DNA from: CAWAQA01 sp963784065 | GTDB lineage: Bacteria > Acidobacteriota > Vicinamibacteria > Vicinamibacterales > UBA2999 | Direction of reading: 5' to 3' | Length of the DNA: 64,000 nucleotides | Assembly: GCA_963784065.1 (NCBI GenBank) | Contig: CAWAQA010000009.1 | Location: 124,001 to 188,000 of the forward strand | Shown here: positions 8,995-17,659 of the stretch, one piece after another | How the letters are laid out: every line of letters starts with the position of its first letter | Numbering within the stretch: position 1 is the first letter of the stretch | Notes under the pieces: generated by a model | Seen by the model: the letters and a program-made list of their open reading frames with translations, nothing else | Database searches by the model: none | Told to the model about the DNA's origin: nothing | Position numbers and translations under genes: made by a program

Positions 8995-9402
8995 CTACTC
9001 GGTGCCGGACGTGACCGCGGCGCCGGGCTCGTACTTCGACGGGCACTTCGCCACGATCTCGGTCGCGTGGAACGTGTTGTCATCGGCGAGCCGGCCCTTG
9101 ACGACCACTTCCGCGTCGTTCTTGAACGTGTCCGGCGTGATGCCCGTATACAAGGCGCGCACGACCTTGCCGTTGTTCTGGATGTTGAACTGGTCATCGA
9201 GGGAATCACGCTTGCGCCCGACCTCTTTCGCGTAGCCATGGAGCTGGAGGGCCTTGCCGTGCCACTCCTGCGGGTTCACCATGACCTCATCCACTCTCTT
9301 GTAGTACTCGAGGCTCTCGCCCATCGTGGAGTACAGCAGGCCGGCGAACGCCATGACGAGCACGAGGCTCGTGACCCCGATCCTTGCGGTTTTTTTGCTC
9401 AT
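8995..9402 (-). CDS. ccmE: Cytochrome c maturation heme chaperone CcmE, cysteine (CxxxY) variant
   Basis: 135 residues: a cytoplasmic Lys-rich start, one N-terminal anchor helix (VTSLVLVMAFAGLLYS), then the OB-fold periplasmic domain. In E. coli CcmE the covalent heme ligand is His130 in the context KHxxxY. Here the corresponding stretch is VAKCPSKYEP, with Cys120 in place of His and the tyrosine kept at +4. This is the CxxxY type known from some deltaproteobacteria and archaea. The start codon overlaps the maf stop. A 118-base gap holding a GC-rich hairpin (8935-8960) separates it from ccmF. Confidence 0.93.
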   Translation of the reverse strand: MSKKTARIGVTSLVLVMAFAGLLYSTMGESLEYYKRVDEVMVNPQEWHGKALQLHGYAKEVGRKRDSLDDQFNIQNNGKVVRALYTGITPDTFKNDAEVVVKGRLADDNTFHATEIVAKCPSKYEPGAAVTSGTE

Positions 9403-10037
9403 AGGTAAGGACTTCCGTGCATAGATGGTGTCAGGATAGCCCCACCGACCGGCCGGGTCAATCGAAGCTCCGATCCTGTTTTCAACAACTTATAAACAAG
9501 AGCTACCGGCAGCCCCACCACATTGGAGTAGGAACCCTCGATGCGGGTGACGAAGCATGAGGCGCGGCCCTGAATGGCGTAGGCGCCGGCCTTGTCCATG
9601 GGCTCGCCGGACGCCACGTACTCGCTGATTTCCGCCTGACTCAGGGGGGCAAACTCGACAGTAGTCCGCTCGATGCCGCTTGCCGCCGGGCACGAGTCGT
9701 CGGGCTCGCCCAGGCTGACGCTGACGGCGGTCAGCACCTCGTGCCGCCTCCCGGAGAGCAGCTGCAGCATCCGCCTGGCGTCGTCGGCATCGGCCGGCTT
9801 GCCCAGGATGTGGCCGTCGACCACGACCACGGTGTCGGCGGCCACCACCGGTCTGCCGTGCGACCGCGCGAGCACGCCGCACGCTTTTGTGTTGGCCATT
9901 CGCCGGACGTACTGCTCCGCCGACTCGCCGTCGTGGAGCGTTTCGTCCACATCCGCCGGCATCGCGTCGAAGTCGATCCCGGCGGCTCTCAACAGTTCGG
10001 CGCGTCTCGGCGACGCTGAGGCAAGTATCAGTCGCAC
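9399..10037 (-). CDS. maf: Maf-family nucleoside triphosphate pyrophosphatase
   Basis: 212 residues. Opens with the family signature LILASASPRRAELL and continues with the DETLHDGESAEQYV, AADTVVVVDGHILGKP and GAYAIQGRASCFVTRIEGSYSNVVGLP motifs, covering the nucleotide-binding and catalytic acidic residues. Maf proteins hydrolyse non-canonical or modified nucleoside triphosphates and are linked to control of cell division. The C-terminal about 20 residues (GGAILTPSMHGSPYL) are unusual and overlap the ccmE start by four bases, so maf is the probable first gene of the ccm transcript. Divergent from dciA. Confidence 0.93.
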   Translation of the reverse strand: MRLILASASPRRAELLRAAGIDFDAMPADVDETLHDGESAEQYVRRMANTKACGVLARSHGRPVVAADTVVVVDGHILGKPADADDARRMLQLLSGRRHEVLTAVSVSLGEPDDSCPAASGIERTTVEFAPLSQAEISEYVASGEPMDKAGAYAIQGRASCFVTRIEGSYSNVVGLPVALVYKLLKTGSELRLTRPVGGAILTPSMHGSPYL

Positions 10038-10082
10038 GTCCTAATGCTATCCTCGCTCGCCGTGATTCCTGTGCACCGATTT

Positions 10083-10340
10083 ATGTCCGATGCGCTCGCT
10101 GACATTCTCCGCGCGGCGCCGTTGACGCCGGACAAGATCGCATTCGCGTGGCGCGCCTCGGTCGGTCCCGCCATCGACAAGGTCACCATCGTCGAGCTGC
10201 GCGGCAGAGTGCTTCACGTGTGCGCCAAGGACCCTGCGTGGCAACGCGAGGTGGAGCGCTCCATGGGGATCGTGCGATCCCGCATGGAGACGCTGCTCGG
10301 AAAAGACGTCGTGGGCGATATCCGGATTACGGCCGGCTGA
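10083..10340 (+). CDS. dciA: DUF721 / DciA-like protein
   Basis: A short DUF721 protein (85 residues from ATG 10083; 98 from ATG 10044). It shows the usual DUF721 layout: LADILRAAPLTPDKIAFAWRASVGPAI, then a strand-turn LRGRVLHVCAKDPAWQREVERS and a helix ending in GDIRI. DciA recruits and helps load replicative helicase DnaB in bacteria lacking DnaC/DnaI. The version here is only the core domain. The start at 10083 fits the family N-terminus better, because the upstream 13 residues are not conserved-looking. It converges on and overlaps the 10327-10761 gene by 14 bases. Confidence 0.75.
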   Translation: MSDALADILRAAPLTPDKIAFAWRASVGPAIDKVTIVELRGRVLHVCAKDPAWQREVERSMGIVRSRMETLLGKDVVGDIRITAG

Positions 10341-10761
10341 CCGGCAGGTGGATCAGGTACCGGGCCGAGGTGTCGTCCACCGCGATCCGGACGAACTCGC
10401 CGCCCTTCAACATCTCCACAACGGCCTTCGGCGCGCGCTCCGCCGACGAGGTGCCGACGGGACGCTCGCTCGCGGGAGACACTTCCGCGATCTCGCGGGC
10501 GATCACCATGCCGTTCTGGACGAACTCCACGTAACGCTGCGATTCGATGGGCTCGCCGGACGACGTCGACGGACGGTCGTCGGTCACGACGAGCTCATAC
10601 GTCCCCGGCGTGAGCGGCTGCTTGCCGGCCATGACCGGCTGATTGATCCGAACCGTCGTGATGACGGGATGCACCCGGCCGGGCTCCTGGTGGTGGGCCC
10701 ACGCATTCCCGGCGCCGAGGCTGCAAGCGATGACACAGCTGAGCAAAATGCGGCGAACCAT
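10327..10761 (-). CDS. Secreted hypothetical protein
   Basis: 144 residues with a clear signal peptide (MVRRILLSCVIACSLGAGNAWA), a His-rich start of the mature chain (HHQEP), and a small beta-rich domain (PLTPGTYELVVTDDRP, GEFVRIAVDDTSARYLI). I do not recognise the family; the layout resembles small exported beta-sandwich proteins that are common in Acidobacteriota. The chosen ATG at 10761 places the signal peptide at the very N-terminus. It may be the last gene of the sigma-factor operon, 64 bases after the previous stop. Confidence 0.6.
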   Translation of the reverse strand: MVRRILLSCVIACSLGAGNAWAHHQEPGRVHPVITTVRINQPVMAGKQPLTPGTYELVVTDDRPSTSSGEPIESQRYVEFVQNGMVIAREIAEVSPASERPVGTSSAERAPKAVVEMLKGGEFVRIAVDDTSARYLIHLPVSRP

Positions 10762-10825
10762 GGGTGTGCTCCTTGAAACACGTTCCTGGTTCACCAGAGG
10801 CAAGACACGTGCCCCGAACGTCGAG

Positions 10826-11119
10826 TCAACCCAGCAGTGCGAGCAATGGCTCGGCAATGATCCGGCCCACGGTCGGGACGGCCCACACGAGCAGCACGCC
10901 GGCCGCGGCGAGGCCGGCCACGATTTCGATCCGCTCCATCACGTCGAGCGGAGCTTGCGCGCGGCGCTCGGCATCCCAGCGCCGCACGAGTTGCGCCTTC
11001 CACCACAGCGGCATCGGGTCGGCCATCGCCGGCGCCGCAGGCAGCGACGCCACGCGCGCCATGAACGCCGCGAGCGCCCGGTCTTCGTCTTCGGTCAGCT
11101 CGAACCACTTCGCCATCAC
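10826..11119 (-). CDS. Small membrane protein downstream of ECF sigma factor
   Basis: 97 residues. A mostly polar N-terminal part (ELTEDEDRALAAFMARV, then a Trp-Trp-Lys helix) is followed by one or two C-terminal hydrophobic helices (IVAGLAAAGVLLVWAVPTV and IIAEPLLALLG). Its ATG overlaps the sigma factor stop (ATGA), so it is co-translated. Size, topology and position fit an anti-sigma or sigma-modulating membrane protein, but it has no zinc-binding HxxxCxxC motif and I assign the role only by context. Confidence 0.6.
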   Translation of the reverse strand: MMAKWFELTEDEDRALAAFMARVASLPAAPAMADPMPLWWKAQLVRRWDAERRAQAPLDVMERIEIVAGLAAAGVLLVWAVPTVGRIIAEPLLALLG

Positions 11120-11608
11120 GTCCTCGACAATCCCCTGGCGTGCAACAACTCGCGCAGCCGCCTCTTCGCGCGGAACAGGAGCACCTTGACGCTGCGCTTC
11201 CCCACGCCAAGCGAGGCCGCGATCTCCTCATGGCTCTCCCCTTCGACGTACGCGAGCCACAGCAGCGCGCGGTCGCGCGCCGCCAGCGCCGCAAACGTCT
11301 GCGCCACGTCGTCATCCGGCTCGCGAGCCGCGACAGCCGGCGAGCCCGCGGCCAGCGGCGCCTGCTCGTCCCGCGTCTTGCGGCGCCACCGATCGATGAT
11401 GAGGTTGCTCGCCACGCGGTAAAGGAAACGCCGCCTCGGTTCCACCGTCCTCGGTGTCGGGCCCCGCGCGCAGCAACCGGAGGAACGCCTCCTGCACGAT
11501 GTCGTCGGCGTCGGCGCTGTGGCCGGTTACCCGATAGACGTACGCCCGGAGCCCGCGGGCGTGGCTCCGATAGAAGGCGCTGAACGCCGCTTCCTCCAAC
11601 TGGCCCAC
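11116..11608 (-). CDS. ECF RNA polymerase sigma factor (frameshifted)
   Basis: About 164 residues. Region 2 is in the first frame (FSAFYRSHARGLRAYVYRV, then DADDIVQEAFLRLL). Region 4 is in the second (LAARDRALLWLAYVEGESHEEI, GVGKRSVKVLLFRAKRRLRELL). The break near 11440-11447 is repaired by dropping one G, giving EDVEPRRRFLYRVASNLIIDRW across region 2.4. GTG at 11608 is the probable start, two bases after the stop of the membrane-protein gene upstream, with which it forms an operon. Its regulon cannot be read from sequence. Confidence 0.82.
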
Positions 11609-11610
11609 GC

Positions 11611-12114
11611 CTATGCCACGTTGGCAGGCCTGGTGTCCTCGGTCGGGTGATTCAGGAGCCCCATGCGTCTCGACATCCCGTATGACGCGCCGGCCGCCAT
11701 GAGCAACCCCACGCCAATCGCGGTCGAGACTGTTGCGACCATCGCGACGGCGTCTTCGCCTGCGATGGAGAGGGCCCGGCTGCCGATGTAGATGAAGAGG
11801 CCGATGCCCAGTGCCAGCAGCACCAGGCCGGCCTGGAGCGCCCGAAGAATGCGCTGGTGCGGACCGCCGCCGGCCCGGGCAGGCGACAGCGACTCGACGA
11901 TCCGTGCGCCGCCCTCGCTGCTCAGGAACGCTCCCAGCTCCTGCGCCGACCCGACGCGATCGAGCAGCTTCTGCTGGAACTCGCTCGTCAGCCGCGCGCG
12001 CTGACGCGACCGTATCGCCTCGAGCACGACATAGGCGATATACGCCGTCGACCCGAAGACGCTCAGAATTGCCACGATCGCCACCAGATGCCCCAGCATC
12101 TCCGAGAAGTCCAT
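11611..12114 (-). CDS. Membrane protein of unknown function upstream of sigma factor
   Basis: 167 residues from ATG 12114 (MDFSEMLGHLVAIVAIL). One N-terminal helix, a soluble middle with a helical segment (EFQQKLLDRVGSAQELGAFLSSEGG), then two C-terminal helices (GLVLLALGIGLFIYI and VATVSTAIGVGLLMAAGASY). This arrangement is common in Acidobacteriota next to ECF sigma factors, but I cannot name a function. The stop is two bases before the sigma factor GTG, pointing to coupled expression. Confidence 0.6.
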   Translation of the reverse strand: MDFSEMLGHLVAIVAILSVFGSTAYIAYVVLEAIRSRQRARLTSEFQQKLLDRVGSAQELGAFLSSEGGARIVESLSPARAGGGPHQRILRALQAGLVLLALGIGLFIYIGSRALSIAGEDAVAMVATVSTAIGVGLLMAAGASYGMSRRMGLLNHPTEDTRPANVA

Positions 12115-12218
12115 GTGCGGTGCCTCCAGACGATACAACGCAGCGCCTGGTCAACGGTTAACAGCCCCCGCCTGCACCGACAGGCGAAGCATCTCCTTGC
12201 ACCGACTAGAATCTCGAG

Positions 12219-13401
12219 ATGCGGGAAGCAGTCATTCTGTCGGCGGTGCGGACGCCGACGGGCAGATTTCTCGGTGGGTTGAAGGAGTTCACGGCGCCCC
12301 AGCTCGGGGCGCTGGTCATTCGCGAAGCGGTGCGCCGCGCCGGCATCGACCCAGCCAGCGTCGAGGAATGCCTCATGGGCAACGTCGTCTCCGCCGGAAT
12401 CGGGCAGGCGCCGGCACGGCAGGCGGCGCTGCACGGAGGGCTGTCGGATCACGTCGCGGCGACCACGATCAACAAGGTGTGCGGATCGGGGTTGAAGACT
12501 GTCATGGTGGCGGCGCAGGGAATCGGCACCGGGGACATGGAGATCGCGGTAGCCGGCGGCATGGAGTCGATGAGCAACTGTCCCTACCTGCTCACGCGCG
12601 TGCGCGAGGGAATGCGGATGGGACATGGCGAGGCGCTCGATTCGATGGTCCACGACGGCCTGTGGTGCTCCTTCGAGCAGTGCCACATGGGCCACGCGGG
12701 CGAGGTCGTGGCCACTGAGTACCAGATCGGCCGTGCCGCACAGGATGCGTATGCCGTCGAGAGTCATCGCAGGGCCGCGGACGCGACGGCCTCTGGCCGC
12801 TTCAGCGATGAAGATCCTGCCGGTCGTCATCCCGCGAAAGAAGGGGGACGCCCTGGTGATCGACCGCGACGAGTCGATCCGTGCGGATACGACAACGGAA
12901 GCGCTGGGCGCGCTGCGCCCGGCATTCAGGAAAGACGGGACCGTCACCGCGGGCAACGCGCCGCCGGTCAACGACGGCGCCGCGGCCCTCGTGCTCATGT
13001 CCGCTGGGCGGGCGGCCGCGCTCTCGCTGCGCCCCATGGCCCGCATCGTCGGCCAGGCGTCGAGCGGTCTGGCGCCGAAGTACGTCCTGATGACGCCGGT
13101 CGAGGCCGTGCGGCGCCTGGCGGAGAAGATTAAATGGAAGCTCGACGAGGTGGACCTGTTCGAGCTGAACGAAGCGTTCTCGGTGCAGGCGGTCGCCGTG
13201 TTGCGGGAGCTCGGCATCGACCCGCAGAAGGTGAACGTCAACGGCGGCGCGGTCGCACTCGGCCACCCGATCGGCGCCAGCGGCGCGCGTATCCTGACGA
13301 CCCTGTTGTACGCGTTGCAGCAACGCGGCCTCACGCGCGGCATCGCGACCTTGTGTCTGGGCGGCGGCAACGGGGTCGCGCTCGCGGTGGAGCGAATCTA
13401 G
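12219..13401 (+). CDS. Acetyl-CoA C-acetyltransferase (thiolase), frameshifted
   Basis: About 393 residues of a thiolase-superfamily degradative or biosynthetic acetyl-CoA acetyltransferase. It has the start MREAVILSAVRTPTGRF, the nucleophile loop INKVCGSGLK (Cys near residue 89), the Met-rich AGGMESMSNCPYLL, the catalytic NGGAVALGHPIGASGAR histidine, and the C-terminal CLGGGNG cysteine. All catalytic residues are present. The break near 12805-12815 is repaired by removing one A (FSDEILPVVIP). It probably makes or cleaves acetoacetyl-CoA. It stands alone between divergent and unrelated units. Confidence 0.9.
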
Positions 13402-13415
13402 GGGACGTGCGTATC

Positions 13416-13459
13416 CGTAGCGCTACGGGCCGGCTTCGGAGCCGGCTTCAGCCGGCCCG
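13416..13459 (+). repeat. REP-like hairpin (GTAG/GGGCCGGCT family)
   Basis: Between thiolase and the sigma factor. A small GTAGCGCTAC dyad runs into GGGCCGGCTTC and then GGAGCCGGCTTCAGCCGGCCC, i.e. the palindrome GGGCCGGCT-TC-AGCCGGCCC with an extra half-copy. It can act as a terminator-like stem for the thiolase transcript. Confidence 0.7.
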
Positions 13460-13521
13460 GTTTCGTCCGGCGAAGGATCTCGCGGCGTGGGTCCCTCTAA
13501 CACCACAGAACACCCCGGCAG

Positions 13522-14100
13522 ATGGATATTTCCCACGATCGGGACCTGGTCCGGCGCATGCGGGGCGGCGACGAACGCGCCTTCCACGAGTTCTTCGACG
13601 CCTACTATCCGCGGCTCTATCGCTTCGCCGTCGCACGCGTCCGGCTCGAGGACGCGGCCGAGGACATCGCGCAGGCGACGCTCGTGCTCGCCATTCGCAA
13701 GGCTGGTACGTGGCGCGGCGAGGCCGCGCTCTTCACCTGGCTGTGCACGCTGTGCCGCCATGAGATCTCGGCCTATTGCCGGCGCCACGATCGCGGTGAG
13801 GTCACCGTGCTCGATGACGCTCCCGAAGTCCGCGCGCAACTCGAGACGCTGGCCGCGCGCATGAAAGGCCCGCACGACGACCTCGAACGTCAGGACCTCG
13901 CGCGGCTGGTCCAGCTCACGCTCGACTACCTGCCCGCCCGCTACAGCGACGTGCTCGAGTGGAAATATCTCCAGGGCCTGAGCATGCGGGAGATTGCGCA
14001 GCGGCTCGACACGACGACCAAGGCGGTGGAATCGCTGCTGACCCGTGCCCGTGAGGCGTTTCGCGACGGCTTCGCGACGCTCACCGGAGTCGAACCATGA
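13522..14100 (+). CDS. Sigma-70 family ECF-type RNA polymerase sigma factor
   Basis: 192 residues, frame intact. Region 2 reads EFFDAYYPRLYRFAVARV, then AAEDIAQATLVLAIRKAGTWRGEAALFTWL. Region 4 carries LDYLPARYSDVLEWKYLQGLSMREIAQRL and the helix-turn-helix DTTTKAVESLLTRAREAF. It is followed with an ATGA overlap by a FecR-domain gene and then by an STN-TonB receptor, the layout of FecI/FecR/FecA surface signalling. It probably switches on the receptor operon when FecR relays an external signal. Confidence 0.92.
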   Translation: MDISHDRDLVRRMRGGDERAFHEFFDAYYPRLYRFAVARVRLEDAAEDIAQATLVLAIRKAGTWRGEAALFTWLCTLCRHEISAYCRRHDRGEVTVLDDAPEVRAQLETLAARMKGPHDDLERQDLARLVQLTLDYLPARYSDVLEWKYLQGLSMREIAQRLDTTTKAVESLLTRAREAFRDGFATLTGVEP

Positions 14101-15045
14101 CCGACCATCCTCGTGACGCCGTCGAACAACTGCTGGAGCTGGCAGGCCCGCGGCGCGTGCCGGCCGACGATCGCCTCGACCGGGCGCGCGAGGCGGCGCA
14201 CGCCGCGTGGCAGGGCGAAGTGCGGCGGACCCGGCGCGGGCGCCGCGTGCGTGTCGCGGCGCTCTCGCTCCCGGCGGCGGCGCTGCTGGTGCTGACGGTC
14301 GTGTGGCGTGATCAGGGCAGCCCGGCCTCCGACGTCGTCGTCGCCACCCACAACGGCACGCCGGTCCTTCTCGGCTCCGTCCTGCAGACCGATGCGGCGA
14401 CGCGCACGGCACTGCGCCTGGTCAACGGCGTCGAGGTGCGGCTGGACGTCAACAGCGAGGTCACCTTCGAAGGCGCATCGGCGATCGCACTCGCCCGCGG
14501 CGGCGCGTTCGTCGACACGGGTCAGGCGACGGGGCCGGATCGCTCAGTCGAAATCCGCACGGCGCTCGGGACGGCGCGCGACATCGGGACGAGATTCGAA
14601 GTGCGGTTGATTGATCTTCCGGCTGCAGCCGGAAGACGCATGCGGGTCCGCGTCCGCGACGGCATCGTGCGCGTAACGACGTCCCAGGGCGCTGAGGACG
14701 TCGAGCGCGGCATCGAGCTCGTGGCGGCCGAGGGCGGTGGGATGACGCGGGTAGAGGGGCCGATCACAGGACCCGAGCTGGGACTGGGTCACCCTCGCGG
14801 CGCCGCCGTTCGATCTCGACGGGAAGACGCTCGCGGAGTTCCTCGCCTGGGCAGCCCGCGAAGGCGGGTGGGCGATCCGCTTCGGCAGCGACGCGCTGGC
14901 GGCGTCCGCCTCCACGGTCGTCATCAGCGGCACCGTGGACGGCCTCACTCCCGAACAGGCGCTGCGCGCCGTGCTGGCCACGTGCGGGTTGACCCATCGA
15001 GTCGCCGGCGACGTCGTGACGATCGAGGCCGGGGGCGCGTCATGA
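14097..15045 (+). CDS. FecR-domain anti-sigma/sigma-regulator protein (frameshifted)
   Basis: About 315 residues. Cytoplasmic basic N-terminus, one transmembrane helix near residue 60 (VRVAALSLPAAALLVLTVVW), then a periplasmic FecR domain (residues about 80-205: LGSVLQTDAATRTALRLVNG, LGTARDIGTRFEVR, VRVRDGIVRV) and a C-terminal secretin/TonB-like STN segment (FDLDGKTLAEFLAWAAREGGW, EQALRAVLATCGL). The last part is in another frame; the indel is near 14780-14790. A REP-like palindrome at 14616-14635 lies inside the coding frame. It couples the sigma factor upstream to the TonB receptor downstream, with ATGA overlaps on both sides. Confidence 0.85.
14616..14635 (+). repeat. REP-type palindrome inside the FecR coding sequence
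   Basis: CTTCCGGCTGCAGCCGGAAG is a perfect 20-base palindrome of the TTCCGGCT family, differing from the RAYT-linked copies only at the centre. It is read in frame as DLPAAAGR at a loop between FecR beta-strands, so it keeps the gene open. Confidence 0.7.
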
Positions 15046-17587
15046 TTCCTCGCGATCGCTTTCGCCTTCGGTCGGGAGTCGTCGCCGTCCTCCTCGCACT
15101 GCTGGTGAGCGGCGCGTCCCTGCCAGGCGCAGTCCGGCCGCTACGCCGGCCGCCTGCTCGCCGACGTCCTGCGCGAGCTCCAGGTGGACGGCCTCAAGAT
15201 CGTGTTCAGCTCCAACCTTGTCCGCGCCGACGCGCGGGTGCTGGCCGAACCGAAGGCCCGGCTGCCGCGCCGCGTCCTCGACGAAATCCTGAGGCCGCAT
15301 GGCCTCGAAGCGCGGCCCGGCGATGCGGGAACGCTGCTGATCGTCAGGAGCACGCGCACGACGAGGCGACGTGAGGCCGTTGCGCCGCCCGTGGAGACGG
15401 GGAGCATCAGCGGGCGTGTGGTTGACGCGCGCACCGGCGCACCCGTTCCTGACGTCATCGTCGTCGTGCAGGAGACAGGCCACTCGACGCAGAGCGACGC
15501 GCAAGGGGCGTTCGAGCTGTCAGGTGTGCCAGCCGGCCGCCACGATCTCTTCGTCTCGACGCTCGGCTACTCGCTGGCGCGCCCCGTCGTGGACGTCACG
15601 CGGGGCACGACGGTCACCCTGACGGTTCCTCTCGCCGAGGGAACCGGCGCCTATACCGATCGCGTCACCGTGACGGCCGACAGCGTGCCGGTACCCGACC
15701 AGGCCACGCCGGCACGCCAGGTACTCGGCAGCGCGGCGATGCAGCGCGTCGGGTCGGTGCTCGTGGACGATCCCTTCCGCGCAGTGCAGGCGCTGCCTGG
15801 CGTGACCGCCAACGACGACTTTCGCAGCGACTTCTCCGTTCGCGGCGTTGACTTCGCGCACCTCGGGCTGTCGATCGACGGCATCCAGACCCGGGCGCTG
15901 CTGCACGCGTTCGAGGAAACCGGCGACTCGGGGTCGATGGCGCTGCTGAACAGCGACATCCTGGACCGGGTCACCCTCTCGATCGGCTCGTATCCTCAGC
16001 GGTTCGGCGACCGCGCCGGTGCATGGCTCGATGCGACGATGCGCGAAGGGTCGCGCGCCGCGACAGGGTTCCGCGGCGCGTTGAGCGGCACCAACGCCTC
16101 GATGCTCGCCGAGGGACCGCTCGGTACAGCGGCCAGGGGGTCGTGGCTCGTGTCGTCGCGCTACAGCTACATCGACTGGCTCGTCCGCCGCGTCGTCCCC
16201 GACTTCGACGCGGTGTTCGGGTTCGCGGACGTGCAGGCCAAGGGCGTGTACGACGTGACGGCGCGCCAGCGTCTCGAGGTCATGGGCATCGCCGGGCGCG
16301 CGCGGCTCGATCAACCAGAGGAGCGGCAGCCGAACGAGATCGCGGATGCAGCCGATGACATGGCGCTCGGCACGGTGGCCTGGCGCTCGACCATCGCTCC
16401 ATCGGTCGTGCTCACGCAGCGGGTAGCAGCGGTCGGCCAGCGTTTCCGGCAACGAGAACCCGCTGGCGGTCGAGATCGGCCGCGGCAGGTTCCGCGATCT
16501 GTCGTATCGCAGCGAACGTGTTCTGGGTGCCGCGTTCCGCGGTGACGATCGAGGCAGGCGGCCAGGCGCAGTACCAGCGGGCGTCCAAGACACTGCTGGA
16601 ATACACCGGCACCCCCGAGGGCGTCGTCGCCGCGCAACGCACGGACGACTACAACGCAGCGGCGCGGGTGGTCTCCGGCTTCGTGCACACCTCGTTCGCC
16701 GCTGGCCGCTTCTCGCTCGCGCCCGGTGTTCGCGTGGCCCACTCCTCGATGGTGGACGAGACGACCGCGTCGCCGTGGCTCCAGGGTGCAGCTGGGCGCT
16801 CTCGGGAACGACGGACGTGCGCGCCGGAGTGGGCCTGTACCACCAGTTCCCTGAGTTCCAGGCAGTACACGGCGCCCACGCCGGTCTCAACCTGCGGCCG
16901 GAGCGTGCCCGCCACGTGGACCTCGCGCTCGAGCGCCGGCTCGGTGCGCGGACGCGATGGCAGATCACGCTCTTTCATCGTCGCGAGCAGAACGTGCTCC
17001 GGCTCGCCGACGAGTTCCAGCTCGTGAACGGCGTCCCTCGCCCGCGTCCACCGTCCGCCCGGTATGCAAACAGCCTCGACGGGCGCTCGCACGGCATCGA
17101 GATGCTCGTACAACGGCAGCTCGCGCAGGGCCTCTCGGGCTGGGCGTCCTACACGTGGAGCCACACGACGCACCGGGATACTTCCACCGGCGAGCAGTTC
17201 GATGCGGACTTCGACCAGCGTCACACCGTGAATGTCTACGGTCACTATGCGATTTCGAGCCGCGCGAGCGTCAGCGGCAAGCTGCTCTTCGGCAGCAACT
17301 TTCCGATGCCAGGGTACTGGCAGGCGCGCGGCGGCCTGTTGTTCGTGGGCGAGCGCCGCAACGACGTGCGGCTGCCGGCCTACGGCCGGCTCGACGTTCG
17401 CGCGAACCATGTCTTCAACTACACGAAACGCCGCCTGACGCTGTTCGTGGAAGTCATGAACGTGCTCGGGAGATCGAACGTGCGCTGGAACTCGCCGGGC
17501 GTCGCCCTGAGAACCGGGCAGGCGTTCGGCTACCTCCAGGAGCTTTTCCCGCGCATGCCGTCAGCAGGTGTGTTGATCGAGTTCTGA
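15042..17587 (+). CDS. STN-domain TonB-dependent receptor (several frameshifts)
   Basis: About 848 residues when frames are joined. Signal peptide (VVAVLLALLVSGASL), STN signalling domain (GRYAGRLLADVLRELQVDG to GTLLIVR), carboxypeptidase-regulatory domain (SISGRVVDARTGAPVPDVIV), plug (SVLVDDPFRAVQALPGVTAND, RGVDFAHLGLSIDG), then the beta-barrel ending in a family-typical aromatic residue (VLIEF). Outer-membrane import of an unknown ligand, with the STN domain contacting FecR. Frame changes occur near 15128, 16445, 16545 and 16790. The ATG overlaps the fecR-like stop. Confidence 0.87.
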
Positions 17588-17599
17588 AATTCGATCGCG

Positions 17600-17621
17600 G
17601 GGGCCGGTGTCAGCCGGCCCT
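17600..17621 (+). repeat. REP-like hairpin after the TonB receptor
   Basis: GGGCCGGTGTCAGCCGGCCC, a slightly degenerate copy of the GGGCCGGCT palindrome. It lies 13 bases after the receptor stop and before the convergent oxidoreductase gene, where it could end transcription from both sides. Confidence 0.65.
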
Positions 17622-17659
17622 TCGACGCTGGCTCGCGGATCCGATTGGCTGGGAGTTGA

